A stretch of 64,000 nt of DNA, taken from the NCBI GenBank assembly GCA_019747895.1, contig JAIEQF010000008.1, forward strand, positions 20,494 to 84,493, in the 5' to 3' direction. The stretch comes from Chthoniobacterales bacterium. Lineage in GTDB: Bacteria; Verrucomicrobiota; Verrucomicrobiia; Chthoniobacterales; UBA6821. Made by a program: the position numbers and the translations under genes. A model generated the notes under the pieces. The model had not been told where the DNA came from and made no database searches. It saw only the letters and a list, made by a program, of their open reading frames with translations. Below, piece after piece: positions 63,352 through 64,000 of the stretch; within the stretch, counting starts at the first letter, position 1; each line of letters starts with the position of its first letter.

Positions 63352-63846
63352 TCAATGATTGATTCCAACATAAATATCGAGAATCGTATTTTGCGGATCT
63401 GTTGCGCGTTCATCGTAAACTTCAAAGTCAGCAAGATAATTTCTTTTTCCGCCTAACATCTCAGGAGAAGCGGCCCAGACTTCTTCTTGCCAAGCTTGAA
63501 TGCAAATTTCCGGCATTTTTCCAGGTCCAGCTGTAATTTTAACATAATGTTGAGATGGTATCGTTAATTGAGAAAAACCTTCAGGCGTTTTTTCAAAAGA
63601 ATTAACAACTTCGCCAACGAAATAGTCATACTCGCCAGTGTAATCAGATTCATAGTTAGTATAGACGCAATAAGTGACTCCAGGCTTCAAACGATGAGGG
63701 ATCTTTTCTGGAGACTGACTACCAAAATACTTTTGCAGCATTCCTGGAATCTTGGCGCTGCTTGGGCTCATCTCATGGTTAAGACTTGTGCGACAGCTAA
63801 GACCAAGCAATTTTAATTCAGGTAAGGAGACTTCTGTTTTTTGCAT
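63352..63846 (-). CDS. GyrI-like/AraC effector-binding domain protein
   Basis: 164 residues. It has the two-repeat SHS2 pattern of the GyrI-like small-molecule-binding family: LPELKLLGLSCRTSLN at the N-terminus, TYCVYTNYESDYTGEYDYFVGEVV in the middle, QHYVKITAGPGKMPEICIQAWQEEVW, and the closing FEVYDERATDPQNTILDIYVGI. There is no DNA-binding domain, so it is a stand-alone ligand binder. Ligand and partner are unknown. Confidence 0.88.
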   Translation of the reverse strand: MQKTEVSLPELKLLGLSCRTSLNHEMSPSSAKIPGMLQKYFGSQSPEKIPHRLKPGVTYCVYTNYESDYTGEYDYFVGEVVNSFEKTPEGFSQLTIPSQHYVKITAGPGKMPEICIQAWQEEVWAASPEMLGGKRNYLADFEVYDERATDPQNTILDIYVGINH

Positions 63847-64000
63847 AAAAGTTTGGAAATTTGAGAATTCAGAGAGTTTAGAGGCCTTATAAAAGTGAAA
63901 TCAATGCTTATCCTAAAAAACTTGGGTCGTGCAACAATTCGTCTGTAAATTGGTTTCCTCAGGTCATTTTGATTTCAATACTTCTATCTCGTGTTAGAGG
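63847..64000. other. Window end, heptamer-like tract
   Basis: Units such as GAGAATT/CAGAGAG/TTTAGAG (about 63868-63890) lie directly upstream of the GyrI-like gene start. No gene is seen in the last 150 bases. Confidence 0.35.

Overview
The window is moderately AT-rich, densely coded DNA from a Gram-negative bacterium. Lipid A/KDO synthesis (waaA), complex I (nuoD), AcnA, a secreted class D beta-lactamase and several signal-peptide proteins all fit an organism with an outer membrane. The PdxJ variant with the STEFNIEG motif, the short 6-phosphogluconate dehydrogenase, the ROK/polyphosphate glucokinase, the DUF2934 protein and the general lack of Shine-Dalgarno sites make me lean to the PVC group (Verrucomicrobiota-like). 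This is an inference, not proof. Large secreted proteins without recognisable domains, two GadC-like amino-acid permeases and a Fic protein would fit a host-associated lifestyle.

Layout. 0.2-7.1 kb: two large secreted proteins of unknown function (one with tandem ~100-residue repeats), a lone nuoD, a CAT-anticodon tRNA and a small unknown gene. 7.1-12.9 kb: a branched-chain amino-acid ABC transporter (livFGMH and livK) with a secreted zinc metallopeptidase gene inserted between livH and livK. 13.3-17.4 kb: ECF sigma factor, a probable membrane anti-sigma partner, a third large secreted protein and a lipid kinase. 17.9-20.8 kb: AsmA-like protein, rsmD, waaA. 21-31.6 kb: a minus-strand carbohydrate cluster (tal, ppgK, pgi, rpe, gnd, zwf, a pgl-rpiB fusion, glgX) covering glucose phosphorylation, the oxidative pentose phosphate pathway and glycogen debranching; only transketolase is missing. 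32-35.8 kb: ArsR-methyltransferase regulator divergent from metK-ahcY. 36.4-41.4 kb: two paralogous amino-acid permeases bracketing an SDR and a Bcr/CflA-type exporter. 42.6-53.2 kb: a GH-GT2 fusion, a DUF6883/DUF4926 pair, hemL, a decayed region, nadA, acnA, a peroxiredoxin and dgkA. 53.4-63.8 kb: tRNA-Ser(GCT), Fic, SRPBCC-MarR pair, Rid protein, APH-like kinase, photolyase, GrpB, VapBC, PAP2, HD hydrolase, pdxJ, class D beta-lactamase and a GyrI-like protein.

The most striking content is non-coding. At least five families of small dispersed elements fill the intergenic space: (i) a ~175-185 bp palindromic element with two homologous copies, one between convergent genes and one inserted in frame inside pdxJ; (ii) a MITE-like element with inverted ends and 9-bp target duplications, two copies; (iii) degenerate heptamer (7-nt period) tracts, often lying directly upstream of start codons; (iv) nonamer CACAAAG-type tracts arranged as long inverted repeats; (v) GTCATTCC-type inverted repeats. 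Several predicted N-termini (livK, the lipid kinase, livG, livF, livM) run into these repeats, which affects start-codon choice.

No CRISPR array, rRNA operon, prophage or intact transposase was seen.
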